The notes beneath the pieces are model-generated. The model was not told the DNA's origin and searched no databases. It was given only the letters and a program-made list of their open reading frames with translations. The translations under genes were made by a program, and so were the position numbers. From contig JODP01000005.1 in the NCBI GenBank assembly GCA_000719025.1, forward strand, positions 62,001 through 126,000: a stretch of 64,000 bases of DNA, read 5' to 3'. This DNA comes from Kineosporia aurantiaca JCM 3230 (GTDB taxonomy: Bacteria; Actinomycetota; Actinomycetes; Actinomycetales; Kineosporiaceae). Shown here in pieces: positions 1 through 8,443 of this stretch (position 1 is its first letter; every line of letters begins with the position of its first letter).

Positions 1-173
1 GGAAGGCCGGGGAGCTCAACGGTTGGTCCTGGGCCACAACGGGTCAGCCTGCCAGCCCACGCCGAAGGGGACAACGCTGAGATCAGCGCGGCGAAGGAGG
101 ACGAGCCGAGTTCGGGATGATCAGGCACCATGGAGGACGTACGGCTCGAGGACGAGACGACGAAGGGCTACCG

Positions 174-1028
174 ATGACCACGGCAGACCGGACCACCGAC
201 CCGAACGACACTCGCGACCGGCCCGGCTCCGACGAGCTGGCCTCGGCCATCTACCGGGACGGCATCGTCGCCTGCCAAGGCGCCTTCAGCCCCGAGTGGG
301 CCGACCGGATGCGCGAGGACATTGAGGACGCTTTCGAGGAGGCCCGCTCACGACCGGACGGTGCCGTGGGTCGCGGCCCCAACCGCTACTACGTGGAGAT
401 CCACCCCGAGCAGATGCGCGGCTTCGTCGATCTGGTCGAGCACCCGTGGGTCCGCCAGGTGTGCACCGCTGTCCTGGGTGAGGAGTACGAGATCGTCGAA
501 CTCGGATTCGACATTCCCTTCGCCGGCGCCGTGAACCAGCCCTGGCACCGGGATTTCCCGGCCCCCGAGGAGACCCGGCGGGACGGACGACTGACCTCGC
601 TGGCCCTGAACCTCACCGCGGTCGACACCGAGCCGGACATGGGTCCTTTCGAGATCGCGGTGGGTACCCAGTTCGATGACGGCAGCGACTTCGACCACGG
701 GATGTTTCCCGACCGGTCCGGCTATTCACGCTTTGAGGAGCGAGCGGTCCGCAAGTACCCCCGCCGGGGCGACGTGTCCGCGCGCTCGGCCCTGACAATT
801 CATCGGGGAACCCAGAACTACTCGCAAAAGGCCCGTCCAGTGCTCGTTCTGGGCGTAGATGCGCCCGGCGCCGGCAATGCCGCGCATCACGATATGGCCG
901 TGACCGAGAACTTCTGGGCGCAGCTTCCCGACCGGGTTCGCCGGCATCTGAAGTGCCCGGTGGTGAAGCATCTGACGCCTATCACTCAGAAGCACACCAT
1001 TGAGGGTCTGGTGATGGGTGAGGCCTGA
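174..1028 (+). CDS. Phytanoyl-CoA dioxygenase (PhyH) family protein
   Basis: This is a 284-residue member of the PhyH family of non-haem Fe(II)/2-oxoglutarate oxygenases, cytosolic and of unknown substrate. The facial-triad HxD is visible as QPWHRDF near residue 123. The distal His lies in LTIHRGTQNYSQKARP near residue 209, and the Arg that follows is the expected 2-oxoglutarate contact. An open frame extends upstream to 117, but the ATG at 174 is preceded by GAAGGG and begins family-like sequence. Family assignment is firm; small-molecule hydroxylation is only an inference from the family. The first 173 bases hold nothing I can support. Confidence 0.8.
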   Translation: MTTADRTTDPNDTRDRPGSDELASAIYRDGIVACQGAFSPEWADRMREDIEDAFEEARSRPDGAVGRGPNRYYVEIHPEQMRGFVDLVEHPWVRQVCTAVLGEEYEIVELGFDIPFAGAVNQPWHRDFPAPEETRRDGRLTSLALNLTAVDTEPDMGPFEIAVGTQFDDGSDFDHGMFPDRSGYSRFEERAVRKYPRRGDVSARSALTIHRGTQNYSQKARPVLVLGVDAPGAGNAAHHDMAVTENFWAQLPDRVRRHLKCPVVKHLTPITQKHTIEGLVMGEA

Positions 1029-1074
1029 GATCCGTCCGCCCTGGCGGCCCTCTGCCGCTCGCGATGGCGAGACC

Positions 1075-1563
1075 ATGTCATCGGTTTCGGCAGGCCAGCA
1101 TTGGCGGACGTCCTGGCATCACGCGGATGCCGGCCCGGAGGGGCGCAACCACGGCTCGGCCGGGATCTGCGTGGGGAACAACGGCCTGGATCTGGTGCTC
1201 GTCAGTCCCGACCAGGTGCACTGGGGATTTCCCGCCGGCCGGCCGGAAGGAGCCGAGACGTTGCGGGAGACACTGGGACGGGAGATGCGGGAGGAGGCGT
1301 GTGTCGAGGTCCGGGAGGCCGTGCTGCTCGGCTTCGCCCGCAGCGCGTGTGTCCAGGGGCATGAACAGGGTCTGGTGCTGGTGCGCTCCTTCTGGCTGGT
1401 GCAGGTCGATATCGGCGAGTGGAAACCCGAATTCGAGATTGCTCATCGGAAGATCGTTCCGGCTGCCGAGGCAACCTCCCACGTCCGCGACCCGGACGAG
1501 TCGGTGACCCGCATCTCGATGCGTGCGCTCGCCGAGGCCGGGCTCGGTCGGCTCATTTCGTAA
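1075..1563 (+). CDS. Nudix hydrolase
   Basis: This small Nudix-fold protein of about 162 residues carries the pyrophosphohydrolase helix as GRPEGAETLRE followed by GREMREEAC near residues 60-80, with the REMREEA metal-binding core intact. Such enzymes hydrolyse nucleoside diphosphates linked to another group; the substrate cannot be told from sequence. A GTG at 1018, overlapping the end of the PhyH gene, would give a coupled start and 19 extra residues, so the start is uncertain. The 3' end overlaps the convergent TetR gene by 11 bases. Confidence 0.75.
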   Translation: MSSVSAGQHWRTSWHHADAGPEGRNHGSAGICVGNNGLDLVLVSPDQVHWGFPAGRPEGAETLRETLGREMREEACVEVREAVLLGFARSACVQGHEQGLVLVRSFWLVQVDIGEWKPEFEIAHRKIVPAAEATSHVRDPDESVTRISMRALAEAGLGRLIS

Positions 1564-2143
1564 CTGAGAGCTGCTCCAGGTAGTCCTCCAGCAATCCGGC
1601 CTGCCGCTCGGGTGGGAAGGCCGACGGGTCGAACAGGGCCTGCACGACCAGGCCGAGCACGAAGGCCTGCGCGCGGGCTGCGATGTCGGCGGGATTGCCG
1701 GGAGGCAGTTCGCCCAGAGCCTGCGCTGCCTCGACCAGCCCGGTGAGCCGCTCGCGGCTCTGCCCGTACTTGCGGGCGTAGCTGGTGCGCAGGTCGGGCT
1801 CGGCCAGGGCCGCGTCCCAGGAGGAGACCCAGATCCGGTTGGTGTCGGTGGCCGCGGTGGTCAGCGGCAGGATGTCGAGCAAGGCGTTCCTGAGCGCCGC
1901 CAGTCCCCCTCCGGTCGGTCGGCGGGGGCGGGCCAGGGTGCGCTGCTCGAGCAGGTCGAGGGCGTACTGCACCAGGGCCTGCTTGGTGGCGAAGTAGTGG
2001 GTGAGCAGGCCGGTCGTGGCGCCGAGTTCGGCCGCCACGGCGCGCAGGGTCAGTCCGGCGAAGCCGCGCTCGGCCATCACCCGCCAGACCGCCTCCGAGA
2101 CGTCCTGGCGGCGGGCCTCGTGGTCTCCCGGGGGCCGGGGCAT
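1553..2143 (-). CDS. TetR family transcriptional regulator
   Basis: This 196-residue regulator has an N-terminal TetR helix-turn-helix (VMAERGFAGLTLRAVAAELG, then TTGLLTHYFATKQALV) and a variable ligand-binding helical domain. The Thr-Leu-rich recognition region and HYFATKQAL are textbook TetR. It is divergent from the GNAT gene starting at 2195, and a dyad lies in the 51-base gap, so it most likely represses that gene and itself. The ligand is unknown. Confidence 0.85.
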   Translation of the reverse strand: MPRPPGDHEARRQDVSEAVWRVMAERGFAGLTLRAVAAELGATTGLLTHYFATKQALVQYALDLLEQRTLARPRRPTGGGLAALRNALLDILPLTTAATDTNRIWVSSWDAALAEPDLRTSYARKYGQSRERLTGLVEAAQALGELPPGNPADIAARAQAFVLGLVVQALFDPSAFPPERQAGLLEDYLEQLSVTK

Positions 2144-2163
2144 GCCGACACGCTACATTGCCG

Positions 2164-2175
2164 TAACGCTTGTTA
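2164..2175. promoter_or_regulatory. Probable TetR operator (TAAC-N4-GTTA)
   Basis: The dyad TAACGCTTGTTA lies in the short gap between the divergent TetR and GNAT genes, about 20 bases upstream of each start. Its position and symmetry fit a TetR binding site overlapping both promoters. No binding data are implied. Confidence 0.5.
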
Positions 2176-2194
2176 TGCAAACGAGGAGGTCCGG

Positions 2195-2746
2195 ATGTTC
2201 ACGGTCGCGTTGGGCGCCGATGCCGTGCTCGCCCCGCTCGAGGTCCACCAGGCCCAGGAGTTCGCCGACCACCTGGACCGGGCCCGCGAGTACATCCGCC
2301 CGTGGGTGGGCCCGGCCTTCGTGACCGAGGACGTGGACGCGGCCCGGGCGACGATCCGTCGGTACGCCGAGCGCCAGGCTCAGGACGGCGCGCGCCTGTA
2401 CGGGATCTGGCGGGAGGGCACGCTCGTGGGTGGGGTGATGTTCACGGACTTCGACGCGCGGTTCGGGTCCTGCGAGATCGGTTGCTGGCTGGAACCTTCC
2501 GGTGAGGGCCACGGTCTCATCACCCGGGCCGGGGCGCACCTGCTGGACTGGGCGCTCGCAACCCGGGGCCTGCACCGGGCCGAATGGCACTGCCGGGCCG
2601 ACAACGTCCGCAGCGCAGCCGTGGCCCAGCGACTGGGGATGACTCTGGAAGGGGTCCGGCGACAGGCGTGGCCGTACCAGGGGGTGCGGTACGACAAGCA
2701 GGTCTGGGCGATCCTGGCGCCGGAGTGGGCGGCTTCGCCGCGGTAA
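2195..2746 (+). CDS. GNAT acetyltransferase, RimJ/RimL-like
   Basis: This 183-residue N-acetyltransferase resembles ribosomal-protein-serine acetyltransferases. Family features are GSCEIGCWLEPSGEGHGLITRA in the acetyl-CoA region (shown in part) and the downstream HCRADNVRSAAVAQRLGM, where the Asn-x-x-Ser-x-x-Val pattern precedes RLGM. The ATG at 2195 has an excellent GAGGAGGT site; the longer open frame to 1997 overlaps the divergent TetR gene and is not real. It is probably controlled by the neighbouring TetR protein. Confidence 0.82.
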   Translation: MFTVALGADAVLAPLEVHQAQEFADHLDRAREYIRPWVGPAFVTEDVDAARATIRRYAERQAQDGARLYGIWREGTLVGGVMFTDFDARFGSCEIGCWLEPSGEGHGLITRAGAHLLDWALATRGLHRAEWHCRADNVRSAAVAQRLGMTLEGVRRQAWPYQGVRYDKQVWAILAPEWAASPR

Positions 2747-2758
2747 CACCTCCCGTCC

Positions 2759-3505
2759 CTACATCCGGGACCTCAGCACATCAACCTCACAGCCCGGCGC
2801 GAAGGGGTCGAAGCCCTGCTGGATCAGCCCGCGCACGATCAGCAGGCTCCGCAGCGACGACCAGGCGTAGATCACGGCGCGATCGGCGTCGGCGCCGTAG
2901 CCGGCGAGCACGTCCTCAAGGTGCTCCTCGTGTCCGAGGGTGAAGGTGGCGAGGTCGTACAGCGCATCCCCCTGGCCCGCCTCGGACCAGTCGATGATGC
3001 CGGTGACCTCGCCACCGTCGACGAAGACGTGCGCGATCTGCAGGTCGCCGTGGGTGAAGACGGGAGTCCACGGTCGCAGCGCGGCTTCGGCCACCTGGCG
3101 GTTGCGGGCGACCAGATCGGTCGGCAGGACGCCGTCGGACACGAGCGCCTCGCACTCGTGGTCGAGTTCCGCCTCCAGGGCGGCGATGTTCCGCCCGGCC
3201 CGGCCCGACCAGGGCGGCAGAGGCGCTTCGTGCAGCCTGCGGATGGCCGCACCGGCCGCCGCCCACGCCTCCGGCGACCCGGTCGCCGGCCCGCCCAGGC
3301 TCCCGAGCGTCGCGCCCGGGACCGCGGCGACCGCGAGCACCGGGGGTCTGCGCCACAGGATCTCCGGAGTGGGCACCGGAGCCCGGGACATGGCCTCGAT
3401 CTCGACCTCGATGCGGGCCTGATCGGGGTCGACCTTCAGGAACACGTCGCCGACGCGCAGCGTCGCCCGTTCGGAATGGGCCACGACGACCTGGACTTCA
3501 TCCAT
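2759..3505 (-). CDS. Aminoglycoside phosphotransferase-like kinase (APH family)
   Basis: This kinase-fold protein of about 248 residues has the APH catalytic loop THGDLQIAHVFV, with Asn replaced at the usual H-x-D-x-x-x-x-N position, and the metal site GIIDWSEAGQGDALYDLA. APH-fold proteins phosphorylate antibiotics, amino sugars or other small molecules; the substrate is not predictable. The ATG at 3505 is preferred over an upstream in-frame TTG. The His-Val in place of Asn in the loop is unusual and could alter metal binding, so resistance should not be assumed. Confidence 0.75.
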   Translation of the reverse strand: MDEVQVVVAHSERATLRVGDVFLKVDPDQARIEVEIEAMSRAPVPTPEILWRRPPVLAVAAVPGATLGSLGGPATGSPEAWAAAGAAIRRLHEAPLPPWSGRAGRNIAALEAELDHECEALVSDGVLPTDLVARNRQVAEAALRPWTPVFTHGDLQIAHVFVDGGEVTGIIDWSEAGQGDALYDLATFTLGHEEHLEDVLAGYGADADRAVIYAWSSLRSLLIVRGLIQQGFDPFAPGCEVDVLRSRM

Positions 3506-3565
3506 GGACGCCAATATCCGCGGGGGTGACCACCGGCGTCATCCAGTTATTGCCCGTCGCCGGGA

Positions 3566-4183
3566 CTACTTACCCAGGGGCAGAGCGATGCCACCGAACT
3601 GCGCGGCCTCGGCCTCGTCCAGCATGGCGGCGGCCACGGTCGCCCGGCTGACCGGCACCGGGAAGATGCTCCTCGGGGCGTCCTTCAGGCTCACCGTCCG
3701 CCGGTTCGGGCTGAGCACGCCGTTGGTCAGGGGCCCGGCGTGGAAGACGCAACCGCCGGCTTCCAGGATGATCGCGTCGGCACTGACCCGGTCCGGGATC
3801 TTTTTTCCCAGGGCCAGTTTGAGGATGCCGCGGGTGACCGGGCCGGCCGCCGGGGCGGACGGGCCGGTGCCGAACGCCCCCAGCCAGACGATGTGCTGCG
3901 GACGAGCCGCCACGACGGCCCGGGCCCCGGCGGTGAGGACGGGCCCCGCCGCCTTGCCGGTCTGCCCGAGGCCGGAGACAACGACCTTGCTCCCCTGCAG
4001 GGCGGCGGCAATGCTCTGCGGGTCGTTCACGTCACCGGCGATCCGGGTGAGCAGGGGCGAGTCCGGGAGGGTGATGCGCGCGGGGTCTCGGGCGATCGCG
4101 CGGACGGTGTGCCCGCGTTCCAGGGCCTGACGGGTCAGTTCGCGGCCGGTGGCACCGGAGGCGGCGAGAACGGTGATGTCCAT
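3566..4183 (-). CDS. NAD(P)-binding NmrA/SDR-like reductase
   Basis: This 205-residue atypical short-chain dehydrogenase of the NmrA/SDR a7 type starts with a beta-strand and the dinucleotide motif LAASGATGRELTRQAL (GxxGxxG form), followed by an HTVRAIARDPAR segment that reads the NADP phosphate. The open frame extends much further upstream but overlaps the phosphatase gene. The ATG at 4183 has AAAGGA before it and begins exactly at the Rossmann strand. It is 11 bases downstream of the IMPase homologue and probably in one operon with it. Confidence 0.78.
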   Translation of the reverse strand: MDITVLAASGATGRELTRQALERGHTVRAIARDPARITLPDSPLLTRIAGDVNDPQSIAAALQGSKVVVSGLGQTGKAAGPVLTAGARAVVAARPQHIVWLGAFGTGPSAPAAGPVTRGILKLALGKKIPDRVSADAIILEAGGCVFHAGPLTNGVLSPNRRTVSLKDAPRSIFPVPVSRATVAAAMLDEAEAAQFGGIALPLGK

Positions 4184-4194
4184 GAGGATTTCCT

Positions 4195-4986
4195 TTACTT
4201 GGTCTGGGCGAAGGGGGCGAGCAGGCCGAGCGCGGCGGCGTGCAGGCCGGGGGCGGCGGCCAGGTATCCGTTGCTGGTGACGTCCCACGGCTTGCCGTCG
4301 TAGTCGGTGACGGTGGCCCCGGATTCGCGAGCGATCAGGACCGGAGCGATGTGCGAGCGCAGGTTGTCGAACTGCCAGTGCAGGTCCATCCGCCCGGCCG
4401 CGACCTGCGTGAGCTGGTGGCCGACCGGCACCGAGTTCCGCACGTACAGGGCGTGCTGCATCATCGCGGCGACGGCGCCGCCGACGCGCTGGGCGTTGGC
4501 CTCCTCGCGGTCGGGCCGGGCCTGGCCGGTGCCGGTCAGGGCCAGGCCCAGGTCGGTCTTGGCCGAGGCCCGCACCGGTGCGTCGTTCAGCCGCGCACCG
4601 GCCCCGGCCACGGCGGTGAACATCTCCCCGGCCACGGGGGCGTACAGCACGGCCAGCACTGGCTCGCCGTCGCGGACCAGGCTGACCCCGACGTTCCAGT
4701 CGGGCATGCCCTGGACGGCGTTCATGTTGCCGCCCACCGGGTCGACCACCCACCAGTCACCGGCCGGCATCGGACCGGAGCCGTGCTCGTCGGACGTCCA
4801 CTGGGATCCGGGAAGTGCCTCGAGTAGGAACGGACGGAGGACGACCGAGACCGCCTCGTCGTTACTACGGAGGGCTGCGAACAGCTCCGCCGTGCTCGTG
4901 GGGGTCTTCTCCGGAGCGGTGACCTGCTGGGATGCGGTCCGGACGGCCGTGGTGGCGATGGTCAGAAGCTGCTGTTCGGTGGTCAT
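4195..4986 (-). CDS. Inositol monophosphatase family protein, metal site altered
   Basis: This 263-residue protein has the inositol monophosphatase fold. The central motif, normally DPIDGTxN, reads DPVGGNMN, so the second Asp that binds Mg is Gly. The distal WDxAAG motif is FDNLRSHIAPVLI, keeping the Asp but little else. Known enzymes of the family hydrolyse phosphate monoesters using these acids, so activity here is doubtful. It is the first gene of a two-gene unit with the NmrA-like reductase and is divergent from the LysR gene at 5053. Confidence 0.7.
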   Translation of the reverse strand: MTTEQQLLTIATTAVRTASQQVTAPEKTPTSTAELFAALRSNDEAVSVVLRPFLLEALPGSQWTSDEHGSGPMPAGDWWVVDPVGGNMNAVQGMPDWNVGVSLVRDGEPVLAVLYAPVAGEMFTAVAGAGARLNDAPVRASAKTDLGLALTGTGQARPDREEANAQRVGGAVAAMMQHALYVRNSVPVGHQLTQVAAGRMDLHWQFDNLRSHIAPVLIARESGATVTDYDGKPWDVTSNGYLAAAPGLHAAALGLLAPFAQTK

Positions 4987-5052
4987 GCAGTAAGCATCGA
5001 GCGGGCGCTGAATGAAGTCCAGTGCAACCTTGTTAGGCTAGGATTTACTCTC

Positions 5053-5970
5053 ATGCAATTGGATCTGAACCTGCTCACCGTCCTCGACGCCCTGCTCGAG
5101 GAAGAGAGCGTGGGCGGGGCCGCCCAGCGACTGCGCCTGTCGGCACCGGCGGTCAGCCGAAGCCTGGGGCGGCTGCGCAAACTCACCGGCGACGACATCC
5201 TCGTGCGCACCGGGCGCACGATGACTCCGACGCCCTACGCGCTGGCCGTGCGGGAGCAGGTCGCCGATCTCCTGCGCCAGACCCAGCAGGTCCTGGCCCC
5301 GGCCCGACGGCTCGACCTGGACCACCTGGAACGGGTTTTCACCATCCAATGCCATGACGCCCTGGCCACCGCCCTGGCCCCCCGGCTGCTGGCCGATCTG
5401 ACCGCGCAGGCCCCCGGCGTCCGGCTCCGGCTGCTGGCCGAGGCCTCGGTCGACACCGACGAACTACGCCACGGCCGGGTCGATCTGGAGATCGGGGCCA
5501 CGGTCCCGGCCCTGCCGGAGATCCGGCACGAGGTCGTGGACCACGACCGGCTGGTCGTCCTGATGCGCCGGGGGCATCCGCTGGCCGCACACCTGGACCT
5601 GCCCGGCTACGCCGCCCAGGCGCACGTGCTGGTCTCGCGGCGAGGCCGGCTGACCGATCCGGTGGACGCCCTGCTGGAGCCGCACGGCCTCAGCCGCCAC
5701 ATCCTGGCCTCGGTGGGGACCACCGCGACCGCGGCCCAGGTCGTGGCCCGCAGCGATGCCCTCCTGACCGGCCCGGAGGTGACCTGCCGGCCCATCATCG
5801 AGGCCTTCGGACTGGTCACCGTCGCGCCGCCGATCCCCCTGCCGGCCGCGCCGATCATCTGCGCCTGGCATCAGCGATTCGACACCGACCCGGCCCATTC
5901 CTGGCTGCGGGCCCTGGTCCGGTCCGCCTTCGCCGCCGTGCTGTCGGAACGGTCCGGACTGGTCTTCTGA
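5053..5970 (+). CDS. LysR family transcriptional regulator
   Basis: This 305-residue LysR protein opens with a typical winged helix (LDLNLLTVLDALLEEESVGG, then AAQRLRLSAPAVSRSLGRLR) and continues into a periplasmic-binding-fold effector domain. It is divergent from the phosphatase/reductase pair with 66 bases between starts, the usual arrangement for a LysR protein and its target. The effector is unknown. Confidence 0.85.
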   Translation: MQLDLNLLTVLDALLEEESVGGAAQRLRLSAPAVSRSLGRLRKLTGDDILVRTGRTMTPTPYALAVREQVADLLRQTQQVLAPARRLDLDHLERVFTIQCHDALATALAPRLLADLTAQAPGVRLRLLAEASVDTDELRHGRVDLEIGATVPALPEIRHEVVDHDRLVVLMRRGHPLAAHLDLPGYAAQAHVLVSRRGRLTDPVDALLEPHGLSRHILASVGTTATAAQVVARSDALLTGPEVTCRPIIEAFGLVTVAPPIPLPAAPIICAWHQRFDTDPAHSWLRALVRSAFAAVLSERSGLVF

Positions 5971-5995
5971 ATCGTTCGGCCAGGTCTTCCCGCGA

Positions 5996-6613
5996 TCAGA
6001 ACCAGCCGCGGCGGCGCGCGGTGCGGACCGCCTCGACCCGGGAGGAGGCGTCGAGCTTGGTCATGGTGGAGGAGAGGTAGTTGCGGACCGTCCCGTGCGA
6101 GAGGAACAGCTGGGCCGCGATCGTGCGGGTGTTGAGCCCCTGGTCGACGTACCGCAGGATCTCCTGCTCCCGCTCGGAGAGCGGGTTCGGCCCGCTGCGC
6201 AAAGCGTCCGCCGCCAGCTGGGGATCGATGACGGTCCCCCCGCTCGCGACGGTCTTCACTGCGTCGATCAGCCGGGCCCCGGTGGTCGCCTTGACCAGGT
6301 ACCCGGAGGTGCCGGCGGCCAGGGCCTGGTGCAGGTGGCCGCTGCCGGGCAGGGCGGTCAGCAGGATGACCTTGCACTCGGGGAACTGGGCGGTCACCAG
6401 CCTGGTCGCCTCGATGCCGGTGGCGCCGGGCATGTCCACGTCCAGCAGGGCCACGTCGGGACGGTACTTCTCGACCGCGGCGAGCACGTGGTCACCGCGG
6501 CCGACCCGGGCCACGACCTGGAAGGCCGGTTCGGTGCTGAGCAGGGCCTCGAAGGCCTCGGCGACGAGCTCGACGTCCTCGGCGATCAGCAGTTTGAGTG
6601 GTTCGTCGTTCAC
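5996..6613 (-). CDS. NarL/LuxR-type response regulator
   Basis: This response regulator of about 205 residues has a receiver domain with the acidic pair IAEDVE, the phospho-acceptor in VALLDVDMPG and the conserved Lys in GYLVKAT. A LuxR helix-turn-helix follows (LSEREQEILRYVDQGLNTRT, then IAAQLFLSHGTVRNYLSS). The GTG start at 6613 overlaps the kinase stop by four bases (GTGA), giving translational coupling. As the pair abuts the lanthipeptide arm, control of that locus is a reasonable inference, not shown by sequence. Confidence 0.88.
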   Translation of the reverse strand: MNDEPLKLLIAEDVELVAEAFEALLSTEPAFQVVARVGRGDHVLAAVEKYRPDVALLDVDMPGATGIEATRLVTAQFPECKVILLTALPGSGHLHQALAAGTSGYLVKATTGARLIDAVKTVASGGTVIDPQLAADALRSGPNPLSEREQEILRYVDQGLNTRTIAAQLFLSHGTVRNYLSSTMTKLDASSRVEAVRTARRRGWF

Positions 6614-7779
6614 TGGGTGGCCGCCTCCGGGCTGGTGGTGAGTTCGGGGGCCTCGATGTCGGCCGGGGTCACCGCGGGCTCGGCCGAGATCCGGGGGACG
6701 CGGGCGATGACCCGGAACTGGCCGCCGGGCACCGGCCCGGCGGTGAAGACGCCCCCGAGGGACTCGACCCGGGCCCGGATGTCGTCGAGCCCGGTGTGGG
6801 CCCCGTGGTCCTTGCTGGCCGGGGAGACCCCGTCGTTGACCACGCTGACCACGATGGCCAGCGACTCGTGCCGGACCCCGATCCGGCACCAGGTGGGCTG
6901 TCCGTGCTTGAGGGTGTTGGTCACCGCCTCCCGCACGACCGCGGCCAGGGTCTGGTCGATCACCGGGTCGTCGACCACCACCGCGTCCACCTCGGCCCGC
7001 AGACCGAGCCGCTCGAAAAGCTCACGGGCACTGGCCAGCTCGTCGTTCAGGCCAATCAGGGTCGGCCCGCTGGTCAGCGCCCGCAGCCGGGCCTGGCCGT
7101 CGATGATCGACGACCGCAGGGCGGTGAGCTGCTCGCGGCAGCGCTCGATGTCGTGGTCCAGCAGCCGCAGGGCCGCCTCGTTGCGCAACGAGGCCGAGAC
7201 CAGCGTGCGGCCGAGCAGGTCGTGCAGGTCGCGGGAGATCCGCAGGCGCTCCTCGTCCACCCGCACCCGGGCCATCTGCTCCCGGGTCCGGCGCAACTCG
7301 TCGAGCACGACGTAGAGCCGGGTCATGGAGTAGAGCGTGAAGGCGGTGACCACGACGGTGACGCAGATGACGATGATGCCGTCGCTCGTGGTGCCGTCAC
7401 GCCGGGCGAACATCACGGCCACGTCGGCCGCGCCGAGCAGAGCCACGGCCAGGAACCGGCGCGGCCAGGCCGTCAGCAGCAGGACCGTGGTGAGGGCCAG
7501 GGCCAGCAGCATCCAGGCGCCCCCCAGGAACAGGACCAGCAGCGAGGCCACGACCTGGGTGCCGGCCAGTCCCTGCAGCCGGCGCCGGGGCCGGCCCCGG
7601 ACCAGCAGCGACTGCAGCCTCAGGAAGCAGCCGACGGTGACCAGGCTGAGCAACCCGCAGAAAATCTTGACCGCGACCGCCGGCTCCTCCTGCGCGACGA
7701 TCTGGCCGATGCTGATGAACAGAATGAGCATGGTCGCCGACCACGCACCGACAACGCCCGACGAACTCCCCCACACCAT
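6610..7779 (-). CDS. Sensor histidine kinase, HisKA_3 type
   Basis: This membrane kinase of about 389 residues has roughly five N-terminal transmembrane segments. The HisKA_3 dimerisation helix carries the phospho-acceptor in ISRDLHDLLGRTL, and the HATPase domain has REAVTNTLKHG as N-box and a G-box near HTGLDDIRARV. The ATG at 7779 follows AAGGGGATCGTTTT and is preferred to an upstream start. The short sensor, with almost no extracellular loops, resembles intramembrane-sensing kinases that detect cell-envelope stress or peptides. It is coupled to the response regulator gene. Confidence 0.87.
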   Translation of the reverse strand: MVWGSSSGVVGAWSATMLILFISIGQIVAQEEPAVAVKIFCGLLSLVTVGCFLRLQSLLVRGRPRRRLQGLAGTQVVASLLVLFLGGAWMLLALALTTVLLLTAWPRRFLAVALLGAADVAVMFARRDGTTSDGIIVICVTVVVTAFTLYSMTRLYVVLDELRRTREQMARVRVDEERLRISRDLHDLLGRTLVSASLRNEAALRLLDHDIERCREQLTALRSSIIDGQARLRALTSGPTLIGLNDELASARELFERLGLRAEVDAVVVDDPVIDQTLAAVVREAVTNTLKHGQPTWCRIGVRHESLAIVVSVVNDGVSPASKDHGAHTGLDDIRARVESLGGVFTAGPVPGGQFRVIARVPRISAEPAVTPADIEAPELTTSPEAATQ

Positions 7780-7939
7780 AAAACGATCCCCTTGCGGCCA
7801 TTCCAATCGGCAGAGAACACCGACGGCACATCACTGGATGGCGCGCTCGACTGCACGCCTCAAAGTGCCCCCCTACAGTGACACCCTATTATGTCGCTTT
7901 TTGTAGTGGTGTGGAGTGGCCAATGAGGTTTCTGCGCAG

Positions 7940-8443
7940 TTAGGCGGACCGGTCGTCGCGCAGCAGCCGAGCGGTGGAGGCACCGGCCAGACCCACCCCG
8001 AGGACGGTGCCGAGGGCGCCCCCGACCAGCCGCGGCACCACCGGCGAGCCCAGCGCCACGGCCACCACGGCCACAGTGACCAGCACGGCCGGTAACGACA
8101 GGGCCAGGGCCCACGCGCTCGCCTCGAGCAGCCAGCGGGTGTGATAGTCGGTCTGCTCGGAGCGGGTGGCCTGCGCGGCGATCAGGGCCCGGCGGTCGTG
8201 GCGCACCCCGGCCACCACCAGACGACGCCACGGAAGCACCGAATTCATGATGGCGACCACGGCCATGGCCCAGCCCAGGACGACGGGCCCGGCCAGGAGC
8301 GGGGACACCCCGTCTCCGGTGTGCCGGGCCAGGCCAATGAGCAGCAGGGGCGTGGTCAGCCCGGCGACGAGCCCGACGACGACGGCGGCGATGAGGTGCG
8401 GGGTCGCGGGTGCGGCGCGACGCCCCCACGGCGCAGCCGTCAC
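7940..8443 (-). CDS. Four-helix membrane protein, partner of the degenerate ABC subunit
   Basis: This 167-residue protein has four predicted transmembrane helices: two near residues 17-70 with a basic cytoplasmic loop, and two near residues 105-155. It matches no family I can name. Its start overlaps the stop of the upstream ABC-like gene by four bases (ATGA), so the two are translationally coupled and probably form one complex. It may be a transport or self-protection subunit of the lanthipeptide unit. It is too short to be a full FtsX- or ABC-2-type permease. Confidence 0.6.
   Translation of the reverse strand: MTAAPWGRRAAPATPHLIAAVVVGLVAGLTTPLLLIGLARHTGDGVSPLLAGPVVLGWAMAVVAIMNSVLPWRRLVVAGVRHDRRALIAAQATRSEQTDYHTRWLLEASAWALALSLPAVLVTVAVVAVALGSPVVPRLVGGALGTVLGVGLAGASTARLLRDDRSA

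Noticed and set aside
2759..3505. Confident antibiotic resistance call for the APH-like gene
   Set aside because: The catalytic-loop Asn is replaced, and APH-fold kinases act on many substrates; the sequence does not support a resistance claim.
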